64,000 bases of DNA, taken from Arcuatula senhousia. Taxonomy: Eukaryota; Mollusca; Bivalvia; Mytilida; Mytilidae. Below the pieces are notes generated by a model. The model was given only the letters and a program-made list of their open reading frames with translations, made no database searches and was not told the origin of the DNA. Shown piece after piece: positions 1 through 10,898 of this stretch. The stretch covers positions 5,944,842 to 6,008,841 of the forward strand of contig OZ020306.1 in the NCBI GenBank assembly GCA_963971305.1, given 5' to 3'. The position numbers and the translations under genes are program-made. Within the stretch, counting starts at the first letter, position 1, and the number at the start of each line of letters is the position of its first letter.

Positions 1-2
1 CG

Positions 3-187
3 TCCTGCCTTTTTATTTTCGGAAAAAGTCGAGCCTGGATTTTTTTTGTGAGCTTGCGCGCGCATTTTTTTGTATTTTTAAAGCAACTATGAATTTTTAA
101 GCCAAAATTACCATCCTGCTTTTTTTTACTCAAAACACTGTCCTGCCTTTTTATTTCTGGATTTTTTGCCATCCTGCCTTTTTATTT
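3..187 (+). repeat. Dispersed TCCTGCCTTTTTATTT repeats
   Basis: Four near-copies of a pyrimidine-rich 16-mer occur at about 3, 113, 141 and 171. The origin is unknown; it may be the worn end of a repeat extending left of the window. Confidence 0.5.
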
Positions 188-280
188 CAAATTTCACCAT
201 AGCCCCCCCCCTAAAAATCAAATGGTCGCTCCCTTACAGGACCAAATCCATAATTTTGAAATAGTTTATTAAGATTGTGT

Positions 281-315
281 CATAGACCTGTATATATATA
301 ATATACAGGTCTATG
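281..315. repeat. 35-bp perfect palindrome
   Basis: Two 15-nt arms starting CATAGACCTGTATAT are exact reverse complements around a 5-nt AT spacer. It could form a hairpin or cruciform. A related half-site, TATAGACCTGTATAT, occurs near 8773. No function is inferred. Confidence 0.7.
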
Positions 316-714
316 ATTGTGTTGCAAATTGAGTAGCTAAAACTTACAGGGCCGAACAACTGTTTATAGGTCGCGGGCTGTTGGTCCTGTGATAATATCC
401 TTCACTGCTCGTATAATGTGTTTATATTGTTAAGTCTAAAAAAACCATAAGGTCTCCAAACTTGATTATTAAAATTTGGGGGACTTAATAACTGATAAAG
501 GTATTAACAAAACTACCGAACTTGAATGATCAATCTCATAGTCCAGAGAAAATGACAAAAACGAATCAGTCATACCGGAGAATTGGTGGATCGCAACATT
601 TGGTCCAGACTTGGTACAGACATTTCAAACGAAATGGTGGGTTAAACCAGGTTTTATGGTGCCAAACCTCCCTCTTCCATTGCGATCTTAGGATCTGGTA
701 ATGACCAAAGAACT

Positions 715-890
715 CAAGATACACATGTTTTTCGCATGTTAAAAAAACCCATCTGTTTTTCACATGTTTTTCATGTGTTTTACATGTGTTTTGACAAACG
801 CATGAAAAACGCCTGTAGAAAAAATGTGTTTTTCGTATGTTTTGTAACACATGTATTTTTTTAACATGTGTTTAACACGTGTTTTTCATA
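715..890 (+). repeat. ACATG/CATGT simple-repeat tract
   Basis: Irregular tandem runs of ACATGTTTTTC-like units, with more isolated copies near 1050-1150. It looks like a degenerate minisatellite. Confidence 0.5.
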
Positions 891-1224
891 ACCAAGACTT
901 AAGAGCCATTCTCCATAAGGACCAAAAGGGTTCGGAAATGACATAAAAATCATTTGATTTTGAGAAATATGACTGTACACTTCTTCAAAGGATGATTAGC
1001 ATATAAGTTGACATCTGATATGAATATCTTCAATTCAGTCTAATTTACCATATGTTTTTCATGCGGGGTACTATTCATGTATTTCGACGTTTACCATGTG
1101 TTATGATCATACGTTTTACACATGTATGTTTTTCATGTGCAAAACATGCGTTACGATTTTTCCTGTGTTGTTGTGAGACACAATAGGGATATTGAGGTGA
1201 TCATCTCAGCACAGCAGACCAGTC

Positions 1225-1582
1225 TATGGGCAGCCATTCGGGCAAAAATTAACAAAAATTTTAAAAACAGACGATAAACTTTAAATAGACAGAAAAACAC
1301 AAAAACAGACACCAATTTAAAATAAACAGACAAAAAATACCAAAAAACAGACATGAAATTTTATAAACAGACAAAAAAATATAAAAAACAGACATAAATT
1401 TTATAAACAGACAGACGATTGTGTAAAACAGACACAAAAATACAAAAACAGACATAAAAGTTTACAAACAGACAACCGTTAAAAGCCAAACAGACGTTTT
1501 TAAAAACAGACCTTAAAGTGGGCGTGACGATCGGGTGTTGGTAATTTGTGAAACCCGAACCCGAACTGAGGTTTCAAAACCG
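1225..1582 (+). repeat. Left TIR (CAGAC minirepeats)
   Basis: Left arm of the transposon. After the unique 19-nt tip comes a run of short units, each carrying AAACAGAC separated by AT-rich spacers such as ATAAATTTTATA. It then passes GGGCGTGACGATCGGGTGT, which is also found inverted in the right arm. The minus-strand frames over 1151-1455 are repeat translations and not genes. Confidence 0.85.
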
Positions 1583-1987
1583 AAAGCAAATCAAATCGAA
1601 TTGGTCGCCGTTAATAAAAAACAATTTAAAAAAATATTTTAAATGTCTATATGTTATTTTCGAAAGGAAAACTGTTTTAATTTTGTGGAAATATATTATT
1701 TTCACATTTATCTAAAACTAATCGATCCCAAGTTGATATTGTGTGTTACCCGGCTGGTGTGGGTCTGATCGATTTTCAGGATCTTAGTGGGAAAAAACAA
1801 AGTTTATCATTATTCTCCTTCAACTTTTCAACTGAGAACATTGACTTGTGTTTATTTAGTCATCTTACACGCGCATGCTGATTTCCCCCAGAATTTTTGC
1901 TGTATTGTTTTATGCTCTTAATTCATTTTCATATAATTTGGAAAAAAAAAATATGTTATGTTATAGTGTTTATAATCTTTTGGGTAG

Positions 1988-2035
1988 AACGCCACTGATG
2001 AGACTTGAATAAACGAAACGCGCGGCAGTCGTAGC
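1988..2035 (+). ncRNA. Decayed hammerhead-ribozyme copy
   Basis: CTGATGAG (1995-2002) and CGAAACGCGCG are kept, but the stem II pairing (GACT with AAAC) is broken and the cleavage triplet expected after CGCGCG reads GCA instead of GTC-type. Upstream DNA around 1905-1975 resembles the retrozyme copy at 18215-18350. It is probably inactive and lies inside the 6.7-kb transposon. Confidence 0.6.
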
Positions 2036-5000
2036 AAAATTACTAGAAATTGTCTAGAACTTAGGTGTAAATTTTGTAATTTTTAATTTGGAATTTCAAA
2101 TTGTCAAATTAATACTGTATTTATAAGATGTATTAACTATAGCAGGTAGGAACCGCTTACTCTTCCGGAGCACCCGAGTTCACTCTTGTTACGATTTGAG
2201 TTCGCGTTGTTGATTTCTATTCGGTTGATTTTGTGTTTTGTGTTTCCTTGTGCTGTTCTTGTTCACTTTTACCGCCTTTGTCGTTGCCCTTTCGGACTTT
2301 TGACACTCGAATATGTCCCATTGGACCTCTTTGCTTCCGAAGTTAGGTTTATACGCACTGTGTTACATGTAGGTGGTAAAAGTTTTTCAATTTCATTCCT
2401 TCTGTCACTTTCTAAAAAATATTTTTCCCGTAGATTCATGACACTTGAAAGTAAACTCAAACTAACATATGATGAACGTCAACATAATTTATCTTCATCA
2501 TGGGAGTATCACAATTATGATTGTTCTGTATCCAAAATACCACTGCATTTAACGGATTTATACTTTTTAAAAAGGCAACCTAAAGACAAAAACAAAATAT
2601 AACAGAAAAAAATAAACGCACAACACATGTACATGTAGCCGAATAGTGCAATTATCTTTTAGTTCTTTTGGGGGGGGGTGGTGCGGGGAGGGGGTAGGTC
2701 TATACATGTAGTTACAAAGGAAAACAGTTGTCTTTTTAGCAATCGTTCATGTTATTCCATTGGAACATACAGGAAACTTTTCTAACTAAACTCTTTCATA
2801 TGGTCAAATAAATTTAGTTTATCAAAATTCGTTAGCTGAAATCGTAAGAAGTATATTTCGTGCGTTTTATAACTTTATGGCTCTGTCGCACAAAAATGTT
2901 CAATCCAACGTGTTCCAAAGTTCGAATTGGCAGTCGCTCTAGATTTTTTTTTTCAAAATTAATAGTGATCGAATCCAAAACGTCTGACTAACTACTTACA
3001 ACGCACGACAAATTTATTCATTACTTATCTTTAGCGCATGACAACGTGGTTCGGGGGTATAAGCAAAATCCATATTTTTTTTTTATTTTGCAGAATTAAC
3101 TTTCATAAACCAACATTAAAAAATGCAAAACAATTGGGGTCACCTACCTTTCTAAAGGTGACCTTGCAAAGTTGGTGACCTCAAGTTTTGTTTTTTAAAT
3201 AGGAAAAGAGTTATTTAACATCATTGTGAGCTGGAGCTGGAAATCAATCAGATTTTAGTTATTTTTCACAAGTGACAAGTCATTTATACTATCTTCCGAA
3301 AAAACATTTAAAAAACTTAGGGTCATGGACCTTCCTTTTATATATTTAAAGAAAAACTATTTTCTCCTGCACATTGCTATACAAAATATGTCACAAGTTT
3401 TCCCGCAAATAAATAACCCCCCCCCCTGAAAATAGAAATTATTTAAAAAAATCTTAATTTCCTTTTAAATATATGTGTTATATTTATTTCAATAACAAAA
3501 CAAGATAATTTAAAAGAAGCTTTGCTTGTTTTGTGATATTTTAAGTCATTTTAATTGAAATGCACTCTAAAAATTTGCAAGATGTCCGAAAAAAGATACC
3601 CAGTTATATGGGTCATTCTCAAAAAATGTCCTTATTACGTGGCAAGTATAATTGAGTTTATACAATATCTTTTGTCTTGAGTAATATATGCACCAAGATG
3701 CACTTCTGACATAAACAAATAAACGCTATTTTTAAAAAAGACATGACAGCGCAATTTTAAAACTCAAAAATTGACCAAAATGGTCTGTCCTATGAGTATT
3801 TTTTTATGTTAAAAGTCCTTAAAAAATATGATAATGTACAAGTAGACTATGGAAATCATGATGGGTTTTTCTTTGGCCATCTATCTGTCTTATCTATAAA
3901 ATAAACTGGGATAGACATCATTGAAAATTTTTTTCTGCCGAATCAAAAAATGTCCCCTCTGAAAATGTCTTTGCTGTTACTGGTAGATAGAATTGAAAAT
4001 AAATTGTACGTATATCCTTATCAGGCAACAAATAAGGACATAGAACCACCCAAACACATCCATTTATCTAAGTTACAGTTACATTTTTGAGAAAAATTTA
4101 CATATCTTCATTACAATGTAAAGAATGTAAGCTGAATTGGAGGCGTAATTTTTTTCCTTGTCCATAATGTTACCGCGATATCTCAGAGACTATAGAGGTA
4201 TGTGGTTGTAGTTGCTAGGGGTAAATTTTACATCTTGACCAATCATATCTGAGACCCAAAAGAATGATGGAGACACGATCATTTAATAATTTAAGCAAAT
4301 AATGTTCCCGTAATTCCCTGATGTAACTGTTCCCTGATGTTACTGTTCAAAAGTGTAACAGGACAGACAAATTATAAGTAAAAGATTCTTGAATCCGTCT
4401 TCTTTGTATATGGCTTCTGATTTAAAAGCGCTAAAACTACTCTAATCACTGATTTTAGCCATATAGAGTGTTATAAATATATTTTCTTTCTCAGAGTTCA
4501 TGGTTTAAGTATAATATTTCAACCTGAGAATCGGTAACAGGAGGGACATTTTGACAGTAACAGCTGAGACATTTTTTGTAACAAACAGGACATGTTTGTA
4601 AAGGTACAACAAATCATCTGGTTTTGCATTCTGTTAGTTAGAAAGTGGCACAAATACTTTAATACAACAGCTTAAGATATCAAAACGCAATTGTGTCAAT
4701 ACTTTGGGGGAAAAATTCTTGTATTTGTTGCTAAAATAGTGGTAACATCAGAGACAAATAGCCGGTAACATAGTGGACATTCAGTGAAGTTTAACCAGTC
4801 ATAAAATGCGATATTTAATGATAAAGATAGCCCATCTACATAATTTATTAGATATTGCCCCAAAACATGTTATTTATTGCATTAAAATAAAGATTTATTG
4901 TCAAGAAGTCTTTATTTATTGCTATTAGTTGTCCGTGATGTTACGCATTGTCCCTGATGTTACCAGTCTAATTTGCTCAATTGTTGTCTAATACATAACC

Positions 5001-7560
5001 CTCTGAACAATGATATTTTGCAACTGAAACGAGTTAACCTTATTGTTCATCATAATGTCAATGAAGAAGTGAAATGTCATATATTGCATTTGATATGTTA
5101 GTTAGTTTTGACCTGTTTGCTGAACTGTTTAAAATCATTGTCTTATGATGCTCTTAAAAACAAATTTTGAGCTAACCTTTATTTCTGACGCTTGCAAAGT
5201 ACTTGTTCTGTCCCTATGTGGCAAGTTATGCACGAATTTTTAAATAAAAGATTAAAGCTTTCTTTCATTGCAACCTTTTTTATGTGGTAACATCAAGGAC
5301 AGCCAAATCAACCCTGAAGGACAATGACTAAAAAAAATTCAAAATATATTCGATTTGATTTTTACTCTTTGCTTGTTTTGTTTACTGAAATGATAGAGGA
5401 TACCAATAAGTAAATTACAAACTTTCTGTGAGCACTTCTAATATTCAAGTTTGCCTACCTCGAAATATAGACATTTTTTTAGAATAACCCATATAATTAT
5501 ATTCCCGCGAACTAGTACCCCCAATAAGTGCGTCCGTTACACTATTTTTTGTAAAAGTCTCGTATGCTTCCGATATTTGGCTTCCTGTTTAATTAACAAA
5601 TCAACTAAGAGTTCTTTAAGGATCAAAAAAATCTGGACAGGTTTCTCAGCTACTACTTTTTGTAGGCTATCGAAATTTGACATTCAGCTGAAGTAGGGGT
5701 CTCATATGATGGTTATTAGGTTAATACATGTATTGGGTTTTCGGTGCTCTCGTAACACCTGGTCACAAATGTATACATATAACGTGTCCTTCTTTAACCA
5801 GAAACCCTCGGTAAGAGTTTGCGTCTCTGAGTTCAGATAATATCATCGATGTCATTGGTTGATTTAAACAAATGTGCCTTGCATCAGTCTGTTTACTGCA
5901 CTTGTTTTACCTTAAATTGACTACCGATATCACAATGGATGTCCTTAATTTAGAGACGTATCATGTGCTTTAATGAGTATAGATGTTGGTCTGTCGTAGT
6001 ATTAGAGTTTTACCCTAAAATGCCCACCGATGTTATTATTCGCAAGAACTACTTTCCCTACCAGACCATCTGAGTTTATATACCCTTGTTTTATATAAGA
6101 TTTCACGTTGTTTTCTAAGTATGTCTCAGTATATTGTGTTATGTACATGTAGATTATATTTTTTAATCTTTCAGGTTTGAATTGTAAAGGTTTTAAGATT
6201 GATTTCTTTCTATGTATTTCATTGATACTTGATAGTGAAAAAGATATGCATGTTTTTGTTGATATATGGTCCAACCTTGAAGATGGGGTCTATATAATTT
6301 TAATATGATTTTTTAAAGAAAAATATTTTGCAGCAAAGATTGATAAAAAATCAGAGGAAGGATTTCTGCTGCATGCATGCATACTCTTAAAAAATATTTT
6401 GGTGCAACGTAGTAAAATATCAAATAAAAATTGTATAGTATGCTGCTCTGCATATTTTTTTCTTTATTAACAAAACAAAACACAGACATGACAGAGGCAT
6501 CTGTTAAATAAAATAGGCCGTCCATTAAAAATAAAAACAATAATATATGGAGAAAAGTAACGTTCTTTTGTTTATAGAAGTGGTACCCAACAAACGTGGT
6601 TGGAAGTATTGGAAATGATTAAAACATACAATATAATAAGGATTTTCATCTGATTTCAGTGCATGATGTAAAACATACAAGTTGCCGTCTTGAATTGGAA
6701 TTTTAGGGTATGCATGTACAATGTATGTTATTGTTAAAAGATTTATTCTTTAAAATACATCTATCACGTAAACTAGCACTACAAAGTACTGTCATGACTG
6801 TAACAACGTATGTTCTCAATGGTATGCAAATGAAATGTATCAATTATTATTCAACACTGGCATGACACTGATTTTTGTAGATTTTAACACATTCAGGTTC
6901 AATCATATATAATGGTCTTTGGACAATAGCATTTAATTAAGATGGAGCCAGCGGACTACAGGATTTTAGTGAAAAAATGTCTGGTGATGAAGTTTGGTAA
7001 TACAAGTCACATGTCAACACACAAGTTGCCAAAAGTAAAAAATTATGAGCTCCGGTGAAAATCGAAGGACTCCCGTAAATAATGTTTGCGGAACAATTTT
7101 ACCATAGGTGACCCCCCTATAATTTGATTTTTTAACGGTGACCTACCAGGATTCCAAACATTCTGCCCATGGCCCTCCCTAAATTGCTACCCCCTCCCCC
7201 CCTTAGCTGATAAATAATGACCGTTCCCAATTACAACGTTTCCTTTTTCTTTGTAGATTCAAACCAATTTGAATATATAGAAACAATGATTCTTTCAGTG
7301 AAATCATCTAGTTATGGTTCCTTTTTTCCAACCTACCACAACAGAATACGAATTCAGATAAATTCAGGAAAAAATGGATTTGAGGAGCAACATGTTAATA
7401 TAAAACTTTAGCATTAAGATGTGTGTTACACAAATTATATTATATTCAAATTCTTTTTTTAATTCTTAACCACCGTATGTGACATTTTTTTAACTTAGAA
7501 CCATTGATCTATTTTTTCTCGAAGTATTTTGTTTAAATAGAATAAAAAGTTACGTTTTAA

Positions 7561-7918
7561 AAACCTTCGGTCCTGTTTCGGGTTTATGTTACACTAATTA
7601 CCGACACCCGATCGTCACGCCCTCTGTTAGGTCTGTTTTTAAAAACGTCTGTTTGACTTTTTACAACTGTCTGTTTGTAAAATGTCATGTCTGTTTTTGT
7701 ATTTTTGTGTCTGTTTTACATAATCGTCTGTCTGTTTATAAAATTTATGTCTGTTTTTGTATTTTTTTTTGTCTGTTTATAAAATTTCATGTCTGTTTTT
7801 TGTATTTTTTGTCTGTTTATAAAATTTCATGTCTGTTTTTTTGTGTTTTTGTGTCTGTTTAAAGTTTATTGTCTGTTTCTAAATTTTTTGTTAATTTTTG
7901 CCCGAATGGCTGCCCATA
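7561..7918 (-). repeat. Right TIR (CAGAC minirepeats, inverted)
   Basis: Reverse complement of the left arm: GTCTGTTTTT units, then the inverted tip ending GCCCGAATGGCTGCCCATA at 7918. The two arms differ by small indels and a changed order or number of minirepeats. The + frame over 7653-7862 is a repeat translation. Confidence 0.85.
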
Positions 7919-7924
7919 CCAGTC

Positions 7925-8232
7925 AAACACTTTAAAACAATTAACCACCACATCTTTTAACTCAATTTTGAACTTTTCTACTAGTGGCTGATAACGAAGA
8001 AAGATTTTTTTAGGGATCGTATGAGACCCCTGCTCCAAAAGTCGGTCACGAAGAAATCGGTGTCTGATAAAAAAATCTGTGAAATGTGTGCAAGCTCTGG
8101 CATATCGAATAAGTTGTGAAATATAAACACCGTATGCAGGGGAAGTAGGTATATTGAATAAGTTAATCGCACAGCTGATGTTTATGGGAGCCTCTAGTTT
8201 CTAAATGTAAAAGGTAAATCTTTTATTTGAAG
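7925..8232. other. Intron/upstream DNA before receptor exon
   Basis: No gene is seen. GGGAGCCTCTAGTTT at about 8187-8201 matches the 3' tip of the AGCTCACC repeat family found elsewhere in the window, so an old copy ends about 30 bp before the splice acceptor. A pyrimidine-rich stretch, TCTTTTATTTGAAG, ends at 8232 and is the proposed acceptor. Confidence 0.45.
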
Positions 8233-8430
8233 GTAGAGAATGTCTTAGTCAACAATTTTGCCGAATGTTTCACTTCATCAGAGTTTTTAGTACAGCAATT
8301 CGGTCCAACAGCAAATGAAGAGCTCCTGCTGCTGAACGATGATGTGATCTTGGTACCCACACACCCAAATGTCTTAGATTTGCCATTGGCAATGAATGCC
8401 ATCAATGACCAGTCTTTACATCAGATACAG
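8233..8430 (+). CDS. Candidate N-terminal exon of nuclear receptor
   Basis: This is a 198-nt (66-codon) open exon bounded by a plausible acceptor (TTTATTTGAAG|) and a textbook donor (CAG|GTAAGT at 8431). It starts and ends in phase 0. The peptide is of normal composition for an exon, acidic with a hydrophobic run (NEELLLLNDDVILVPT) and ending in NAINDQSLHQIQ. It has no known domain, as expected for the poorly conserved A/B region of a nuclear receptor. It contains no in-frame ATG before its first codon, so an upstream exon outside the visible set must supply the start. The next + strand coding exon I recognise is the zinc-finger exon at 56739, which also starts in phase 0, and that is why I assign them to one gene. 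The link is inference; it could belong to another transcript. A frame on the opposite strand is a shadow. Confidence 0.6.
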
Positions 8431-9059
8431 GTAAGTGGACGGGCACCTGCAGGGTTTGTTGACACTTTGCATTATTTTTATCCATAATTTCATATAATAA
8501 ACATCTTTAAATTATATTTTTAGTGCTTTACACATTGAAAAACTTAGTGGACGATTTTATTTGTTCAAAATGTCTTTTTTTAAAAGAATTAAATTACATT
8601 GTCATAAAACTGTTGATTGTACATGCAGTAACTATAACTGTAATGTAAGAAGACATGCGGTGACAAAGTTAATTAAATACTTTACACTTTTGATATATTG
8701 TCTACAAGTGTGTGCATATTCAGTGATGGAACCACATGGGCTTGGTACATTTTTTTATATTTCACCTGTATAATATAGACCTGTATATGATATTAGAATA
8801 GATTTGCAAATAATTTAATTGGTGAAATCTCACAGTATCTCATGCAAATAAATGAGATTTCATATAAGATAAACAGTTTGAAATGTACAACTTTATCCTG
8901 TAATATCTCATTAACCATTTAAGATTTTTACATGATTCTTTTTTACTGCCATTGTCAAATATTTTAAGATTTTACATGTGTTAAAATAATTTGACACTTT
9001 AGACATTGTTAGAGGAGTAACAGAAGAGCCCATACTACCAAAGTTTTCATGAAAATACA
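8431..9059 (+). other. Start of ~48-kb intron, no gene
   Basis: AT-rich intronic DNA between the donor at 8431 and the LTR retrotransposon. I see nothing coding. The short open frame at 8561-8773 has no recognisable domain. Confidence 0.5.
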
Positions 9060-9063
9060 ATAT

Positions 9064-9783
9064 TGTAACGTGTAACTCCGAGCGGTAAGTGAATTTGTAA
9101 TTTATAAAGTGAATGATTCGTTACCAAAAAAAGTTAATCTTGGTTCCAAACTTGCAAAATACAATGATGTCAACCAAATGACAACACTGTCAAACAATAC
9201 AAAATCCAAAAATAACGAACTAAAATATGTACAGAAGCTCTTTGCTAAACTATAAAATGACAAATACAAACATGTACAATTATAGAACTAAATAGCACAA
9301 AAGATGACAAACTTGTCACTGTACAACTTTGGCTGACAAACTTGTCGGCTACCAAACTTGACTATACTATAAAGTATCGTTCCACTAATGGCAACGTTGG
9401 ACACTAAATCCAATCTTGGTCATGCAAACAACTTTGGATACTAAATCCACTATAAGACGTACAAAACGTCTCAGACTACAACTTTGGCTTGTATAGAGAA
9501 CTAATCTCTCACGTACCTGTCACTTTTCAGGTAGCTTTGGTCTTAACCAACTTCTGGATACAGAATAATGACACGCAGGCTGACTGAATCGCCGCTTATA
9601 TACCCACGATGGACGATACCATTCTAAACCTCAAAGGGGGGTTCAGTCAAAACCTCACGTTACCAACAAGGGGGAACATTTATGAAACACCCCTTTTCAA
9701 ATAGACTCTCCAAAACTCTACAAATGGTATAGCCAACAACCAAAAACACCAAAACAAACAATCTAAAAGACATTTACATCACA
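9064..9783 (-). repeat. 3' LTR
   Basis: 720 bp, nearly identical to the copy at 16156-16870; the extra 5 nt are in an A-run near 9127. In element orientation it begins TGTGATG and ends GTTACA. It carries the same TATATAAG box (9594-9602 region). The polypurine tract expected just upstream (plus positions 9784-9800) is weak: TGAGGCGTGGG. Confidence 0.95.
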
Positions 9784-9886
9784 TAACCCACGCCTCAATC
9801 TACATGCGTCCCTGCATGGTAATAAAATTAATAAACAATTTCAAAGAAAAACATCTTTATTTTCATACAGTAAAGTTAAGTTTATC

Positions 9887-10801
9887 TTAGATGGCCTCCT
9901 TGACCTCAATGATTCTGATCTTCTTAGATCCCTCTCTGTAACTTGTCTCTGTCGTAAGAGACTTTGTGTAGTGGATTGGGTCTGTCTGACTTCCAGTTGA
10001 TTCCTTGTCACTCTCAGTGTACTTCCTCTTTGAGCAACACTTACAATGCACTTCCTCTTGACTATTGTTATTATTGACATCCCCCGATTGTACTTGATCA
10101 TCCTGCTTCTCATCTTTCCTAGGCGGATCATCTTTTAACGTGTCATCTTTAATCTGTTGACCCTCATTCTCTTGTTATTTGCGCTGATCCCTTCTTTCGG
10201 TCTCCTTCGGTTCATCTCTTTTCCCATCGTCAAACTTCTGAGCAATTACCACCTTTCGTTTTCCAGGCAAAATTGGTGTTGTCTTTTTCCTTACTACTCT
10301 TCCCAATTCCAAAGTAGACAGATCTTCCTTGCACACTACGTTTCTTTCTTTTCCCTCAATTGTAACTGATAATGGGCTTTGGCTACCTGTTGTGTCCAGT
10401 ACAACTTCCTTATCTTCATCTTCAATTCTACAACATCCATCTTTATCTTTATCTGGGACCTCATCATGGTCAGAATCTGCAGCTGATTCCGAACTCGAAA
10501 TATTGCCAATGACGTTTCCTGGGTCCTGCTTCTCCCAATCTTCGGCTTCACTGTCTTCACTAGACAAATCTTCTTCTTTTAAAACTGATTTAGAACATTC
10601 TCCATGTACATTTGTCACGTGTCGAGCTAAATTCCTCTGTTTATCAGTATTGTAAAAACAATTTTGCTCCTTACAGAATAGCCTAGAGCCTACACAGGCA
10701 ACCAGGTGTCGATCCCTGTCCTCTTCCTTCTGGAACTTAGATGGACAGAACTTACACTCATATTTCTCCGCCACTCGTGGGGTTGTCTTGGTCTTTGCCA
10801 G
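9887..10801 (-). pseudogene. Retrotransposon ORF3: C2H2/C2HC zinc-finger protein, one stop
   Basis: A third ORF lies 3' of pol. Reading down from 10801, it is open to a TAA at 10175-10177, and the same frame then stays open for about 95 more codons to a TAA at 9887-9889, so a single nonsense change probably splits one protein of about 300 residues. Near the start are two zinc-finger-like units: C-x2-C-x12-H-x3-C (YECKFC...H...C), then C-x4-C-x12-H-x4-H (CKEQNC...RHVTNVH). A long acidic Ser/Asp/Glu-rich middle follows, then a basic stretch. The part after the stop has a small CxCC cluster. There is no ATG at the start: the frame opens immediately after a TAG that is itself the end of a good splice acceptor, so expression by splicing from an upstream leader or gag exon is likely. 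There are no signal peptide or membrane segments, so this is not an env. The function is unknown; nucleic-acid binding is a reasonable inference. Confidence 0.75.
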
Positions 10802-10822
10802 CTACAAAATAAAACAGCAGTT
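10802..10822 (-). promoter_or_regulatory. Putative splice acceptor for ORF3
   Basis: In element orientation the pyrimidine-rich GCTGTTTTATTTTGTAG directly precedes the first ORF3 codon (CTG at 10801). Its TAG is also the in-frame stop that closes the frame upstream. This combination argues that ORF3 is read from a spliced RNA. No convincing donor was identified. Confidence 0.55.
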
Positions 10823-10898
10823 AAGTAACATATTTACAGCTTCCTATTTTTTTTACTTTTTCATATAGTATGTTCTAAAATCTAAGTCTTATTGAATT

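Larger units (their letters stand above)
1..1224. other. Left flank, no gene seen
   Basis: AT-rich non-coding DNA. It holds four degenerate copies of a TCCTGCCTTTTTATTT motif (3-187), a short palindrome (281-315) and an ACATG-rich simple-repeat tract (about 715-890, with further copies near 1050-1150). The minus-strand reading frame over 566-850 has no domain I recognise and overlaps the ACATG repeat, so I do not call it a gene. Confidence 0.6.
1225..7918. mobile_element. 6.7-kb TIR DNA transposon with 6-bp TSD
   Basis: The outer ends match as inverted repeats beginning TATGGGCAGCCATTCGGGC. The 6-bp sequence CCAGTC directly abuts both ends (1219-1224 and 7919-7924), which is a target-site duplication. 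The terminal inverted repeats run about 355 bp and consist mostly of AACAGAC-bearing minirepeats. The interior is AT-rich. It contains a decayed hammerhead-ribozyme copy (1988-2035), a 138-codon open frame at 2186-2602 that starts at TTG and has no domain I recognise, and a region with scattered TGTCC...GATGTTAC motifs (about 4160-5300). No transposase, integrase, polymerase or helicase was recognised, so the element is probably non-autonomous or heavily decayed. The superfamily is uncertain: 6-bp duplications are known for Polinton, Dada and IS3EU elements, but none of their proteins is visible here. Confidence 0.8.

Noticed and set aside
1151..1455. Hydrophobic FCLF/SVYK repeat proteins
   Set aside because: They are shadows of the CAGAC minirepeats in the TIR; the same holds for 7653-7862.
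2186..2602. 138-codon ORF as a transposon protein
   Set aside because: Starts at TTG, no recognisable domain, no second supporting motif; kept only as a remark in the element entry.
1225..7918. Polinton/Maverick identification
   Set aside because: The 6-bp TSD and long TIRs fit, but the element is too short and no DNA polymerase B, integrase, ATPase or capsid gene is recognised.
10329..10655. Plus-strand ORF of 108 codons
   Set aside because: Antisense shadow of the retrotransposon zinc-finger ORF.
9887..10801. Envelope gene
   Set aside because: No signal peptide, membrane segment or glycoprotein-like cysteine pattern; zinc-finger spacing is clear instead.
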